Part shown: positions 52,746-60,905 of the stretch, in pieces
Numbering within the stretch: position 1 is the stretch's first letter
Layout of the letters: each line of letters opens with the position of its first letter
Assembly (NCBI GenBank): GCA_024234505.1
Contig: JACKOD010000006.1
Location: 304,214-368,213 of the forward strand
Direction: 5' to 3'
DNA from: Hahellaceae bacterium
GTDB lineage: Bacteria > Pseudomonadota > Gammaproteobacteria > Pseudomonadales > Oleiphilaceae
Length of the DNA stretch: 64,000 nucleotides
Notes under the pieces: generated by a model
The model's input: the letters and a program-made list of their open reading frames with translations, nothing else
What the model was told of the DNA's origin: nothing
Database searches by the model: none
Program-made: the position numbers and the translations under genes

Positions 52746-54961
52746 TATGACCAGAAGTTCACAACGCCATCATTTGCTTTTGCATCTTTCACGATATTTT
52801 CAATGGCATGAACTGCTGAAAATACTTCGCTGTAATTTTCATAACTTGGCAGTTGTAGTTTAATTCGCTCCGAAAATACTCGCTCTATGAGCTCAAGCTT
52901 GGTATGCTCTCCAACATGCTTATTGCCATCAAAAGTCATTTTTGGCAATACTTTATGAAGTAAAAAATTATTAATCGCAAGCTCAGCATCGTTATTTACA
53001 TCTTGGAACAGCTCAAGATAGTTAAGCCCCTGACGAATGGTGCGCATACCGAATTCAACCCCAAGTTTGTGGAAAAATTCTTTATTAAGTTCAATAAAAA
53101 GCTCACAAAACCGGTTACTACGATCAAATTTTGGGTAGTTACTTCGATAGCCCAGTGCTTCGATATCAAAAAGTAGTGGTTTTGAGGTATCTTCAAAATC
53201 ATACTCTGCTACCTCCTGTAAAATCGCATCCCAGTCAGAGAGAAGCGGGGATTCAAATCGCATAACATGCGCACGATCTAAAATTTTAGGTGACAGATAA
53301 TGAGTGGTTTCATCAATATTTATTGCACCAATAATATGCACGTTTGCTGGCATCTTTATGCGTTTTGGCATTGTCATTACCGCAGAGAGCATACGGCGAA
53401 CCTCGCTGTGATATTTGATAAGAGAGTCTTTATCGCTAAAGCCAAACGCTAAGCGAAGTTGACTATTTAATGTTTCATCTTTTAAAAGCTCAATAAAATT
53501 CACAACCCCATCTTGGTTATATTTTTGTTTAGTCGATTGGATAATATCGACAACAGCTTTTAGCTCTGATAACACATGAGAAGACTCATCTTCTGCATAA
53601 AGTGTAATTTCAGGATCTTCATCTCGCGTTTCAAGAAGCGATAAAAAATCTGCAAAATAATACTCAATACGAGCAAGGTTCATTTCATCTAAACAGATAA
53701 AATAGGGAATCTCAGGATTTTTCTGCGCGTCAATCATTGCTTCCAAAAAAGGAGTTGATAAGTATTTTTTCTCAAGCGGGTTGTAATAGCCCAACAGGTC
53801 TTCAGAGCTTGTCCAGTTTGGCTTAACCGGCACAATGATGGATTTACCGCCAACAGCTTTTGCAAAGGACTTTACCAAATTGGTTTTTCCTGATCCAGAA
53901 TCACCAGCAAGGATAATAAGATCCTTTGTTCGAAGAAGTGTAATGTAGTTTTCTATGATATGGCGAGAATACAAAATATCATTCCGCACTAAATGCTGCT
54001 GAATATAAGAGACTGCTTTTTGATAATCACCATTCAGCATTTCACTAAAAGACACGCCATCAACTCGTTCTGACTGTGGCTTGGATTCCCGCAAAAAATA
54101 GTCTAAATCTATTTCATCAACAAACTCAAACGTTTTTAGAAATAGAGCTTTGTCTGATACATAGTTTTTTAATCTTTCGATTTTGCTATTCATTGCGACC
54201 TCTGTCTGAGCATAGTGTTTAGTAAGCTTTTGAAGCTCATCTTGTTTGAGTGTTTTTTCGCGACTTAATCTTTGAATGAGCTGCTCAAGATCACCGTGCC
54301 TGGTATGCAGTTTTTTGACCAGATTTATGGCTGCATCTCGTTTTTCTTCTGTATTCTTTAGTGCATATTTACTTAACTCTAGAGATTTATTAGCTTCGTT
54401 TTCTTGTTCTGATAATTTTTTCTCAAGCTCTGTCTGTCTTTTTTTAATATCTTCATCCATATCACTAAGTGCTTTTTCATAGTAAAAGTCATAAATGGAT
54501 TTTGATATAAAATGAGCACGCTCATTGTCCGAATTCGAATCAATTAAAATATCTGGCGGGATTTCCTTTGGTAAATAGAGAAGATTTTCTCCTGTTCCAT
54601 TTTTTACACATAAACTTAATGGATTATTATGTTTTTTTCGCTCTGATTCTGGGGAAAGCTCTAATTCACATCGTACAAATCGTTGTTGCTTCTTAGAGCC
54701 ACAACTAAATGCATCATGAGGAGCCATAAAAAATCGGCAAGGTTCTTTTTCAAGGCCTTGAACTGGATAATAGAGGCGCTCGCCAGTTTTTACTAAATAA
54801 GGGTTTCGTAAAAATCCAAATGAGGCATCACCAAGAGCAGGTAGCTCTCCCCATACTTCGAATTTTCCATCATCTACCCCCCAAGATTTTGCGAGGATAG
54901 CAAGCAACTCATTATCTGATAGATCTTTCAGCTCGTCTTGGGTATAAATTACTTCATTCAT
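52745..54961 (-). CDS. McrB-like AAA+ ATPase/GTPase with N-terminal coiled coil
   Basis: The 738-residue protein has a beta-rich N-terminal region (about 1-165) and a long coiled coil (about 165-275, KKRQTELEKKLSEQENEANK). The McrB-type AAA+ domain then has Walker A GDSGSGKTN near residue 354, Walker B FICLDEMNLARIEYYFADF near 422 and GAINIDETT near 547. LDEMNLARxEYYF is diagnostic of McrB relatives. The usual N(K/T)xD-type GTP motif is altered, so the nucleotide cannot be assumed to be GTP. ATG at 54961 is preferred over an upstream TTG. Coiled coil plus DUF2357 partner recalls the CoCoNuT-like type IV systems. Confidence 0.85.
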   Translation of the reverse strand: MNEVIYTQDELKDLSDNELLAILAKSWGVDDGKFEVWGELPALGDASFGFLRNPYLVKTGERLYYPVQGLEKEPCRFFMAPHDAFSCGSKKQQRFVRCELELSPESERKKHNNPLSLCVKNGTGENLLYLPKEIPPDILIDSNSDNERAHFISKSIYDFYYEKALSDMDEDIKKRQTELEKKLSEQENEANKSLELSKYALKNTEEKRDAAINLVKKLHTRHGDLEQLIQRLSREKTLKQDELQKLTKHYAQTEVAMNSKIERLKNYVSDKALFLKTFEFVDEIDLDYFLRESKPQSERVDGVSFSEMLNGDYQKAVSYIQQHLVRNDILYSRHIIENYITLLRTKDLIILAGDSGSGKTNLVKSFAKAVGGKSIIVPVKPNWTSSEDLLGYYNPLEKKYLSTPFLEAMIDAQKNPEIPYFICLDEMNLARIEYYFADFLSLLETRDEDPEITLYAEDESSHVLSELKAVVDIIQSTKQKYNQDGVVNFIELLKDETLNSQLRLAFGFSDKDSLIKYHSEVRRMLSAVMTMPKRIKMPANVHIIGAINIDETTHYLSPKILDRAHVMRFESPLLSDWDAILQEVAEYDFEDTSKPLLFDIEALGYRSNYPKFDRSNRFCELFIELNKEFFHKLGVEFGMRTIRQGLNYLELFQDVNNDAELAINNFLLHKVLPKMTFDGNKHVGEHTKLELIERVFSERIKLQLPSYENYSEVFSAVHAIENIVKDAKANDGVVNFWS

Positions 54962-55060
54962 GTAATGATCTTTTCGTTTATTTAACGATAAGGCAATCAA
55001 ACATCTAAATTGAATTGATGCAGCCTAATTATTCGCTAATGATTCGTCCATTCTTCAGTT

Positions 55061-55615
55061 TCACTTCAGAAGTTTTGTCCTAACCTCGTTAAACTCATCC
55101 TCCGAGATGTGGCCATCTTCTTTGAGCTTTGCCCATTTTATAAGTTCGTCTGCAACCGAATATTGCTTTAATTTCTCACCTTTAATGATATCCATATCAT
55201 TCCTTCTATTTGCCATTGTTTCTGACTTAGATTTTGAAGAAAATATTCCGTTAGTTTCTACCCATACTTTATGGCTTTTTAACGGACCAAGGAATAACGT
55301 GTTCAGAAAAATCATATACGCAACACATATTACGACCAATACTACAAAAACCATGAATAATTCAAATTTTCCATTTAATATCCAAAAAATTGCACTTAAA
55401 ATGCAACCTACCATTAGCAGACATATATATCCTAGACAATTGTTAACCGCTGTTTCAATATGTGAAAAATCTTGGTTTTTCTTCGTCATAAAAATGCCAA
55501 AACTAATAAATATGACAGGTATTATGCCAACTAGAAAAAATATTGCAGGAACTAATAATAGTAAAAAAATAAGTAGTTTACTGTGATCCACACTATTCAG
55601 TGATTGATTGTTCAT
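55061..55615 (-). CDS. Three-helix membrane protein with C-terminal SHOCT domain
   Basis: The 184-residue protein has three hydrophobic segments (about 14-44, 52-75, 80-105). After a cytoplasmic linker, a 30-residue SHOCT domain reads LIKWAKLKEDGHISEDEFNE. SHOCT is a short oligomerisation or tether motif. AGGAAAG lies four bases before the ATG. It is first in the same direction as the McrB-like and McrC-like genes (100 bases to the McrB start) and shares their AT-rich composition, so it may be part of the same operon, possibly as a membrane sensor or effector. The linkage is inferred. Confidence 0.75.
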   Translation of the reverse strand: MNNQSLNSVDHSKLLIFLLLLVPAIFFLVGIIPVIFISFGIFMTKKNQDFSHIETAVNNCLGYICLLMVGCILSAIFWILNGKFELFMVFVVLVVICVAYMIFLNTLFLGPLKSHKVWVETNGIFSSKSKSETMANRRNDMDIIKGEKLKQYSVADELIKWAKLKEDGHISEDEFNEVRTKLLK

Positions 55616-56376
55616 TAAACTTTCCTTTTAAAAATATTGATATCTGAGTAGGACGACCTATCATTGTTCTAAGAACATGGAGGCCAACACATGAGATTCA
55701 ATAGCAATGACTGGATAAGATTTGGTATATCTGAAATTAGATGGCATATCTTATGATCGCTAGATTTTATATGGATTAATGAAGGAACTCATTTATCAAA
55801 ATGAGTCATTATACTGAGGTTTCCATGTAATTAATTTCACCCATTATTCATAGTCAACTATCACTAGATATATTGCCGAAAACTTATGATTTGCCACTAA
55901 ATATAGGCTCGGCATTTATGTTTAACAAACATTTTCATTCAGAAAATAGAATATTTTTTGAGCATGTTTAAGGAGTGATCAAACCTTGCAACATCTGGAT
56001 ACGCGATATTGCAAACGATCTTTTTTAAGCATTTTGCGGGGTATTTAGAACCATTCGGGCCAAACCGATAAGGTCAGAACCAATAGACTCGGAGTCATTG
56101 AATTTGAGTTCTCTGGTTTATAACCAATAGGGTCAGAGTCATTGAATTTAAAATAAACCGCCCCGAACCCCAATAATTCGGCAGGGTCATTGATTTGAAA
56201 CCCATTGGGCGCGGTAATGACAGGGCATCAGTAACGTCTCGGGAAAATCATAATCAATGGCGCTCCCCTTTGATCGCGCATGATTGGATTTTCTGTTGCC
56301 CTGGCCGCAACTTATTGACTATAATTTCCGCAAATGGATCGGGGGTGCCCGGTCGGCGTTATAGCCTCGGTGAGTT
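55616..56376. other. AT-rich gene-free stretch with repeat remnants
   Basis: About 760 bases. The first 400 are strongly AT-rich and must hold the promoter of the SHOCT/McrBC-like operon. From 56068 on there are degenerate GGGTCAGAGTCATTGAATTT blocks (56094, 56131, 56180), remnants of the mobile repeat shared with the rest of the island. No coding frame with a ribosome site is seen. Confidence 0.55.
56094..56123. repeat. 30-bp direct repeat, left copy
   Basis: GTCATTGAATTTGAGTTCTC TGGTTTATAA (two parts) matches 59445-59474 in the same orientation with two mismatches. Confidence 0.8.
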
Positions 56377-56577
56377 TCATCGGGGCTTTTCGCTTTCTGG
56401 GGCCGGATATATTTTTAACCCGCATCCTTCATACCCTTCTCCCACACAGCTTCGCCCACCATCGCAGTAGAATTTTCGCATTAGCACATCAAAGGCGCGG
56501 TTTTCCTGTTCAGGTTTCAATACATGTAATCCAATCGGGCGAGCGACCAAGTCAGCAAGCTGCAAACCGGACGACAT
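56377..56577 (-). pseudogene. C-terminal fragment of a DUF3800-family gene
   Basis: The minus-strand frame encodes SSGLQLADLVARPIGLHVLK, then PEQENRAFDVLMRKFYCDGG and GCGLKIYPAPESEKPR before a natural stop. This matches the conserved C-terminal part of DUF3800 proteins (LQxADLVAxPIGRxVL and GxGLKxFP blocks). The N-terminal two-thirds is missing and the frame runs into mobile-repeat sequence at about 56590, so it is a truncated remnant. Intact DUF3800 proteins have an RNase H-like fold and often occur in defence or mobile regions. Confidence 0.7.
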
Positions 56578-56607
56578 GGCTTTCTGAATCGATGGGGTGA
56601 ATCGATG

Positions 56608-56768
56608 GGGTCAGAGTCATTGAATTCGGGTTATGCATAGTTTAAAAAATCAGCCACTCTGACCCGAATGGCACTAAGTTAAGCGTTTAAGGCGCGTAGT
56701 CACCATATAATTGCGGGCGGAAATGATGGCTGAATCGGCTTAACTTAGTGCCATTCCACTCTGACCCC
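56608..56768. mobile_element. MITE related to the IS5-type element
   Basis: Perfect 18-bp inverted repeats AATGGCACTAAGTTAAGC (56667-56684) and its complement (56738-56755) flank 53 bases with no gene. The right half matches the IS5 left end inverted. Outer GGGGTCAGAGT blocks are also inverted (56609 and 56757). It could be moved by the IS5 transposase. Confidence 0.75.
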
Positions 56769-56773
56769 AATGA

Positions 56774-57052
56774 TTAGACTGGTGGCCACTGGCGAGAGGT
56801 ATGCACCAATGCCAAAATCCATATTGTATGGCTTCCGACCTCGTACACTATCCGGTAGCTTTCATGAGGTATCAGCTCTCGAGTACCCAAAATCGTACCA
56901 GGCTTACCCAGGTTAGGATGCTCGCTAAGCAGTGCGACAGCCTCACTAAAAAGCTCATCCAATTTAGCTGCCGCATACGGGGTGTCATTTGAGATGAAAT
57001 CCCACACATCCATGCGATCCTGCAACGCCTCCGGCGTCCATACAACCCTCAT
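56774..57052 (-). CDS. ParE/RelE-family toxin
   Basis: The 92-residue protein matches the RelE/ParE fold: VVWTPEALQDRMDVWDFI, then SEHPNLGKPGTILGTRELI and SYRIVYEVGSHTIWILALVHTSRQWP. The GTRELIPHESYRIVYE segment and the HTSRQWP end are typical of ParE-type gyrase inhibitors or RelE-like RNases. Its ATG overlaps the antitoxin stop by four bases. It probably arrests growth when the antitoxin is degraded. It sits 18 bases from the MITE. Confidence 0.92.
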   Translation of the reverse strand: MRVVWTPEALQDRMDVWDFISNDTPYAAAKLDELFSEAVALLSEHPNLGKPGTILGTRELIPHESYRIVYEVGSHTIWILALVHTSRQWPPV

Positions 57053-57324
57053 GGCTGCTGCATCAGTTTCGCTCGTCGAGACGCGAATACTGCTTCAACC
57101 TCTTCATTCGGTTTACCTTGATTCTCCCGCATAGAAACTCTGGCCGCTTCCACCTTGTTGCGAAGGAACTCATCATATTCGTTTGCCTGACGCTGACGTT
57201 GTACAAATTCTCGCATTAACTCTCGCACAACCTGAGACGCAGGTCGATGTGCCGCATCCGCTGCCGCCATAAATTCATCTCGTAGCTCGGCTTCCAATTT
57301 CATCGTAAAGACCGCTTGTTTCAC
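57049..57324 (-). CDS. ParD/RHH-type antitoxin
   Basis: The 91-residue protein starts QAVFTMKLEAELRDEFMAAA, a ribbon-helix-helix DNA-binding unit, followed by ASQVVRELMREFVQRQR and a charged toxin-binding tail. It precedes and overlaps the toxin gene (ATGA), the usual antitoxin-first order. A GTATATAC palindrome at 57356, 32 bases upstream, is a likely autoregulatory site. Confidence 0.9.
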   Translation of the reverse strand: MKQAVFTMKLEAELRDEFMAAADAAHRPASQVVRELMREFVQRQRQANEYDEFLRNKVEAARVSMRENQGKPNEEVEAVFASRRAKLMQQP

Positions 57325-57355
57325 CGGAATGCTCCTTTCTGGACATACTGAAAAA

Positions 57356-57363
57356 GTATATAC
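57356..57363. promoter_or_regulatory. Candidate antitoxin operator
   Basis: GTATATAC is an 8-bp perfect palindrome inside the promoter region of the toxin-antitoxin operon. RHH antitoxins commonly bind such short AT-rich palindromes. Confidence 0.35.
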
Positions 57364-57572
57364 CTTATCATTACTGACAAATACCTTTTGTATGCCAATC
57401 CCTGAAATGGCCGCGTTAAATTACGCCGCAGAGCCTGAACTTTTTTATACTGCCAGCAGAAAAATGTTCGCATTTTTCGTGCGCTAGGCATGCGTTCGAA
57501 TTCCGAGACTTCCCTCGAATGTACAGGCTGCTTATTGATGGAATTACGAACACAACTATCACGGTGCTTGCT

Positions 57573-57735
57573 GTTTAAGCGGCCACATAGAGCCGAGCCG
57601 CGTGTTGTTAAACGAAGGCCAAAACCTTTTAAAATGATGATGAAGCCACGAGATATTTTGCAGGCGGAAATGATGGCTAAACCGGCTTAACTTCGTGCCA
57701 TTCGTGTCAGAGTCATTGAATTTAAAATCAACCAC
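57573..57735 (-). mobile_element. Solo inverted copy of the IS5-type left end
   Basis: CCACATAGAGCCGAGCCGCG onward to the GTCAGAGTCATTG block is the reverse complement of 46884-47043 with few differences. It contains the noncoding end and the first bases of the transposase gene but no transposase. It is probably the relic of an excised or deleted second IS copy. Confidence 0.8.
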
Positions 57736-57763
57736 TCTGCCTCCCAATGATTACAAACTAAAT

Positions 57764-58456
57764 TCAGGCAAATATACGCTGTTTTAACACTTCAGGAATG
57801 TAGGCATTTTTATCTTTGCTGTTTTTAAAGCCTAATTTTTCATACACGTTGCCGCCAACACCGGGGATCACTGTGTGACTAGCTTCGTCTAATCTGGCAT
57901 CAATAGCCAGATAGGTGTAATCAAACAGCCTGGAAATGCTTTCAGGAAATTCTAATTCCAGATTCTTCCGCGAATGGATGTGCATCACAGGAGCAACTAC
58001 ATGAATCGCGGAGGGCTTCACCTTTTCAATTAAAGCCGAAATGTTTGTTTTAACCACGCAGGCACCGGCCATAATCGCTTTTAACACAATAATTTCATCA
58101 GCCTGCTCGTAACCTTTGTCGTAATACGAATTAAGTATCGGAGCTAAATCCCTACCAGCAATTTTTTTACGGTCATTCCAGAAACAGGCCAAATAAACCT
58201 TATATTCTTTTTGGGAAAGAAAGTCCGAAAGGCCCGCTGCCAGAAAGTCCGCATCCTCAACTGTAATGGCGAGACAATATGTTTTGTGGCGGTCTAGGGA
58301 TGGCTGAAGTATTTCACCCAAATGGAAACCAAGATCATACATCGCCTTTTGGTAATCTTCCGCACAGATACCCTCAAGCAGCAAAGTACCCAGAAGCTTA
58401 ACGGCCTCAAAATCCCCCGGATTTCGGTATGTTCTTTGTATATCTGTTTCCACCAT
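57764..58456 (-). CDS. Uracil-phosphoribosyltransferase-like protein with degenerate PRPP loop
   Basis: The 230-residue protein is not annotated by obvious motifs, but its C-terminal half follows the uracil phosphoribosyltransferase pattern. A strand with EIIVLKAIMAGACVV sits where DPMLATGGS (PRPP binding) is expected, then KVKPSAIHVVAPVMH, then YLAIDARLDEASHTVIPGVG, matching the UPRTase AAID..LNE.GYIVPGLGD base-binding end. The key Asp and the TGG turn of the PRPP loop are lost, so it may bind but not transfer. The ATG starts two bases after the preceding stop (TAG-T-ATG); the nuclease-like gene is upstream in the same operon. The fold is inferred by eye. Confidence 0.6.
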   Translation of the reverse strand: MVETDIQRTYRNPGDFEAVKLLGTLLLEGICAEDYQKAMYDLGFHLGEILQPSLDRHKTYCLAITVEDADFLAAGLSDFLSQKEYKVYLACFWNDRKKIAGRDLAPILNSYYDKGYEQADEIIVLKAIMAGACVVKTNISALIEKVKPSAIHVVAPVMHIHSRKNLELEFPESISRLFDYTYLAIDARLDEASHTVIPGVGGNVYEKLGFKNSKDKNAYIPEVLKQRIFA

Positions 58457-58457
58457 A

Positions 58458-59381
58458 CTAGTCTCCCGCTTCCACCAGCATTAAGGCTTGCACAAGTTCT
58501 ATGGCAGTTTTAGGCTGACGCGCTATCACCTTTTCACATAGCAGATTAAATTCGGGCGAGCCAACTCGAAAAGGTAAAAAACCACTTAACCTTCCAACAG
58601 AGTAGTTGAAGCTACCGTTTATGACTTGATAGCTCACCTTGTCAATAGTGTCAATTAGATTTAAAAATTCCGGACTGACGGTAGCCTCAATTTCAGCAAA
58701 ATCTTTAAAAACATGCGGCTTGGTTTGCTCGATTGCTTTACGTACGATTTGTGCAACATCACTAATCATAGCACTATTGGTTACCCAGGCCCCAATAAGC
58801 CCCTGAACAATAACCTCGAGCTTGTCCAAATCTGTTGATACACACAGACTCTCTATGGCCGCTCTAAACTTCTGGTCCGATAGCAGCAACTTATTTGGCG
58901 ATAAGCAGTTTTCGAAATAAATAACATCGGTATGATCTTGTATTTCGTTTGGAATGGTCGTGCTTAGCTTGTCAAACACATACTTGTTAGCGAGCACTAA
59001 CACTGTTCTCGCATTTGGGCTGTCGTGAAAGTATTTATCTAAAATATGTTGGCGGGAAAAATAACCAACAATACCTTTCGCGCCTCGCCAAGATACACTG
59101 GTACTGTCTTTTAACTGAAAACTGAATTTTGTGTCTGCAGATTCGTTACGAATTACCAAGTCATCGACGAAAGCCGCTACCTGCTGGAAAATATTTACCT
59201 TGGAATTCAGCGAAATAGTGAAGTTCTTAGCAAGCTGGTAAACCGCAAAATGGCATTCGTGCTGATTTCCTTTTGCGTTATTGTGCCCGCCAATCAATTG
59301 ATTTCGAAGACTTTTTAGCGCATTGCGACCTAAAAGCTCATGCGACTTTATAAATTTCTCTAATTTTTGCTCTAACGCCAT
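58458..59381 (-). CDS. Putative nuclease-like protein (DUF4297/Cap4-like motif), first gene of the UPRTase-like pair
   Basis: The 307-residue protein has no recognised name. Residues about 40-100 read ECHFAVYQLAKNF, then AAFVDDLVIRNES and FSFQLKDSTSVSW. This E...DD...Q-x-K spacing resembles the PD-(D/E)XK core of DUF4297/Cap4-type nucleases (DD.......QvK). The rest is helical, with no membrane segment or signal. AAGGAGAAGG precedes the ATG. The UPRTase-like gene follows with one base between stop and start. Location between mobile repeats and next to toxin-antitoxin and McrBC-like genes suggests defence. Both the fold and the function are inference. Confidence 0.5.
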   Translation of the reverse strand: MALEQKLEKFIKSHELLGRNALKSLRNQLIGGHNNAKGNQHECHFAVYQLAKNFTISLNSKVNIFQQVAAFVDDLVIRNESADTKFSFQLKDSTSVSWRGAKGIVGYFSRQHILDKYFHDSPNARTVLVLANKYVFDKLSTTIPNEIQDHTDVIYFENCLSPNKLLLSDQKFRAAIESLCVSTDLDKLEVIVQGLIGAWVTNSAMISDVAQIVRKAIEQTKPHVFKDFAEIEATVSPEFLNLIDTIDKVSYQVINGSFNYSVGRLSGFLPFRVGSPEFNLLCEKVIARQPKTAIELVQALMLVEAGD

Positions 59382-59444
59382 GGTTATCCTTCTCCTTCGA
59401 CGCGGCCTGCATTCTACCTAATTAATAGAACCAATAGGGTCGCT

Positions 59445-59474
59445 GTCATTGAATTTAAGTTCTCTGGTGTATAA
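59445..59474. repeat. 30-bp direct repeat, right copy
   Basis: GTCATTGAATTTAAGTTCTC TGGTGTATAA (two parts) matches 56094-56123 in the same orientation with two mismatches. It lies just outside the nuclease-like/UPRTase-like operon. Confidence 0.8.
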
Positions 59475-59513
59475 AACTCAATAACTCCAACCACTATGAC
59501 GTCGCCGATAGCA

Positions 59514-60005
59514 TCATTCGGTATCGGCAGGGGTATTTAACAGGTAGTCAATTAATGCATTCAAATCCTGGTCGGTCAGTTGCCAACGCGGCATCAGGTC
59601 ATCAAGCGTATCACCGTCGGGTTCCAAGCCCTGTGTAATGGCCTGCGCCAATGCCTTGGCATCGTAATGCGAATGGTCATGTCCGGCGGCTTCATGATTA
59701 CCCGTTAACGCTTCTGGCGTAATCGCCGGTGCCGACTCCCAAAACCAGGGCCACATACGAATACCGCCTTGCCGCGTCTCGCCGTGACAGGTAACACATC
59801 CACCACCATGCATTTGCATATGATGATGCCCCCCGGTGATCGGTATGGGGAGTCCGTCACTCCCCAGTCCGGTAAAGTAAATACGCTCTCCCGGACTGGA
59901 AAAGGTTTTCCCTGCGTAAGAAGACCCATGATTCATGTGCTGGGTATCGGAGCAGGCCGTTAACAAAAGTAACCCTGACAGGATGATGCCAAAACGCGCT
60001 TTCAT
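59514..60005 (-). CDS. c-type cytochrome lipoprotein, copper-cluster member
   Basis: The 163-residue protein has a lipoprotein signal with LLLLTACSD lipobox. It has one haem-binding motif CVTCH near residue 75, a late Met in DLMPRW as the likely axial ligand, and a His-rich stretch (GHHHMQMHGGG, GHDHSHYD) that could bind copper. It is the last gene of the copper operon, 79 bases after the second cytochrome. It is probably anchored in the outer or inner membrane facing the periplasm and passes electrons near copper-exporting proteins. Confidence 0.88.
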   Translation of the reverse strand: MKARFGIILSGLLLLTACSDTQHMNHGSSYAGKTFSSPGERIYFTGLGSDGLPIPITGGHHHMQMHGGGCVTCHGETRQGGIRMWPWFWESAPAITPEALTGNHEAAGHDHSHYDAKALAQAITQGLEPDGDTLDDLMPRWQLTDQDLNALIDYLLNTPADTE

Positions 60006-60084
60006 TTCTTGCTCCTTTAATTTGTTAACCGTTGAGCTGATAAACTGCCCTTAAACTGTCGATAACTTGCACGCTATCCCATTC

Positions 60085-60534
60085 CTATTGCGGCGACTGC
60101 CGCTGTAACCACTGGCTATAAATCTCATCCCGCCACTGGCTTTGCAGGTAGGCAATCACCGCGAGCTTTTGTTCATCATCTAGCGTTTTACCAAAGGCCG
60201 GCATTTTGCCGCCCATAGGGATGCCGCCTTCTTCGAGGGTGTTCAGTAATACTTGCAGCGAGTGATGCCAGGTATGGGCGGTGCCATTGAGCGGGGGCGG
60301 TGGGTAACTGCCATCCGCCAGCGGTTTGCGCCAGTCAGGTGTACCGCTACCGCGTGGGTGGTGACAGCTGATGCAGTTGGCGTCGTACAGGGCGTTGCCT
60401 TGTTTGACTTGTTCTGCGGTATACCAGCGGCCTGTCGTGGGGTTCTGACTGTTCAGGTCTGGTACATCCTGACGGCTACAGGCCGCCAGTGCGGTGATGG
60501 CGACGGTTGCTACGAGTATTTTATAAGGCGTCAT
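60085..60534 (-). CDS. c-type cytochrome lipoprotein
   Basis: The 149-residue protein has a lipobox (TALAACSR). It has a cytochrome c domain with haem site CISCHHPRG near residue 55 and Met in KMPAFGKTLDD as the sixth ligand. The KLAVIAYLQSQWRDE helix closes the fold. Its ATG overlaps the cupredoxin stop by four bases, so it belongs to the copper operon. It probably serves as a periplasmic electron carrier linked to copper handling. Confidence 0.92.
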   Translation of the reverse strand: MTPYKILVATVAITALAACSRQDVPDLNSQNPTTGRWYTAEQVKQGNALYDANCISCHHPRGSGTPDWRKPLADGSYPPPPLNGTAHTWHHSLQVLLNTLEEGGIPMGGKMPAFGKTLDDEQKLAVIAYLQSQWRDEIYSQWLQRQSPQ

Positions 60535-60905
60535 TGACTGCCTCCGGTAACTTCCAACTCTCCGCGGTACATCTGCATTTGGCAGGTAAAACTGTAACGC
60601 CCGGGCTTTTCCGGGTGTAGTTCGATCTCTTTGGGTTTGTTCAGGGGTAGTTCTTCGCTGATATTAAAATCGGCAAACACCACCATCGCCGCGCACGGGC
60701 TTTGATCCTTACGCAGGAACCGGAGCTTTAACGGTTTGCCTGCCGGGACGCGGACATGGGCGGGGTTGTACACCCCGTTTTCGACCACGATGTCGATCGC
60801 GTTTTGATCCGATACCTGCACCGATTGGGGTTTATACAGCCAGAACCACCAGACAATCAGCGCGATGAGTACCAGTCCAACCACATTAAACAGCCACATA
60901 ATCAA
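60531..60905 (-). CDS. Membrane-anchored cupredoxin-domain protein
   Basis: The 124-residue protein has an N-terminal membrane anchor (about 3-24, LFNVVGLVLIALIVWWFWLY), then a cupredoxin-like domain. The copper-site end reads RYSFTCQMQMYRGELEV, with Cys and two Met but without the usual His in the CxxxH position, so the site is atypical. It overlaps copA (ATGA, 60902-60905) and the cytochrome gene. It is likely a periplasmic copper acceptor for CopA. Confidence 0.85.
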   Translation of the reverse strand: MIMWLFNVVGLVLIALIVWWFWLYKPQSVQVSDQNAIDIVVENGVYNPAHVRVPAGKPLKLRFLRKDQSPCAAMVVFADFNISEELPLNKPKEIELHPEKPGRYSFTCQMQMYRGELEVTGGSQ

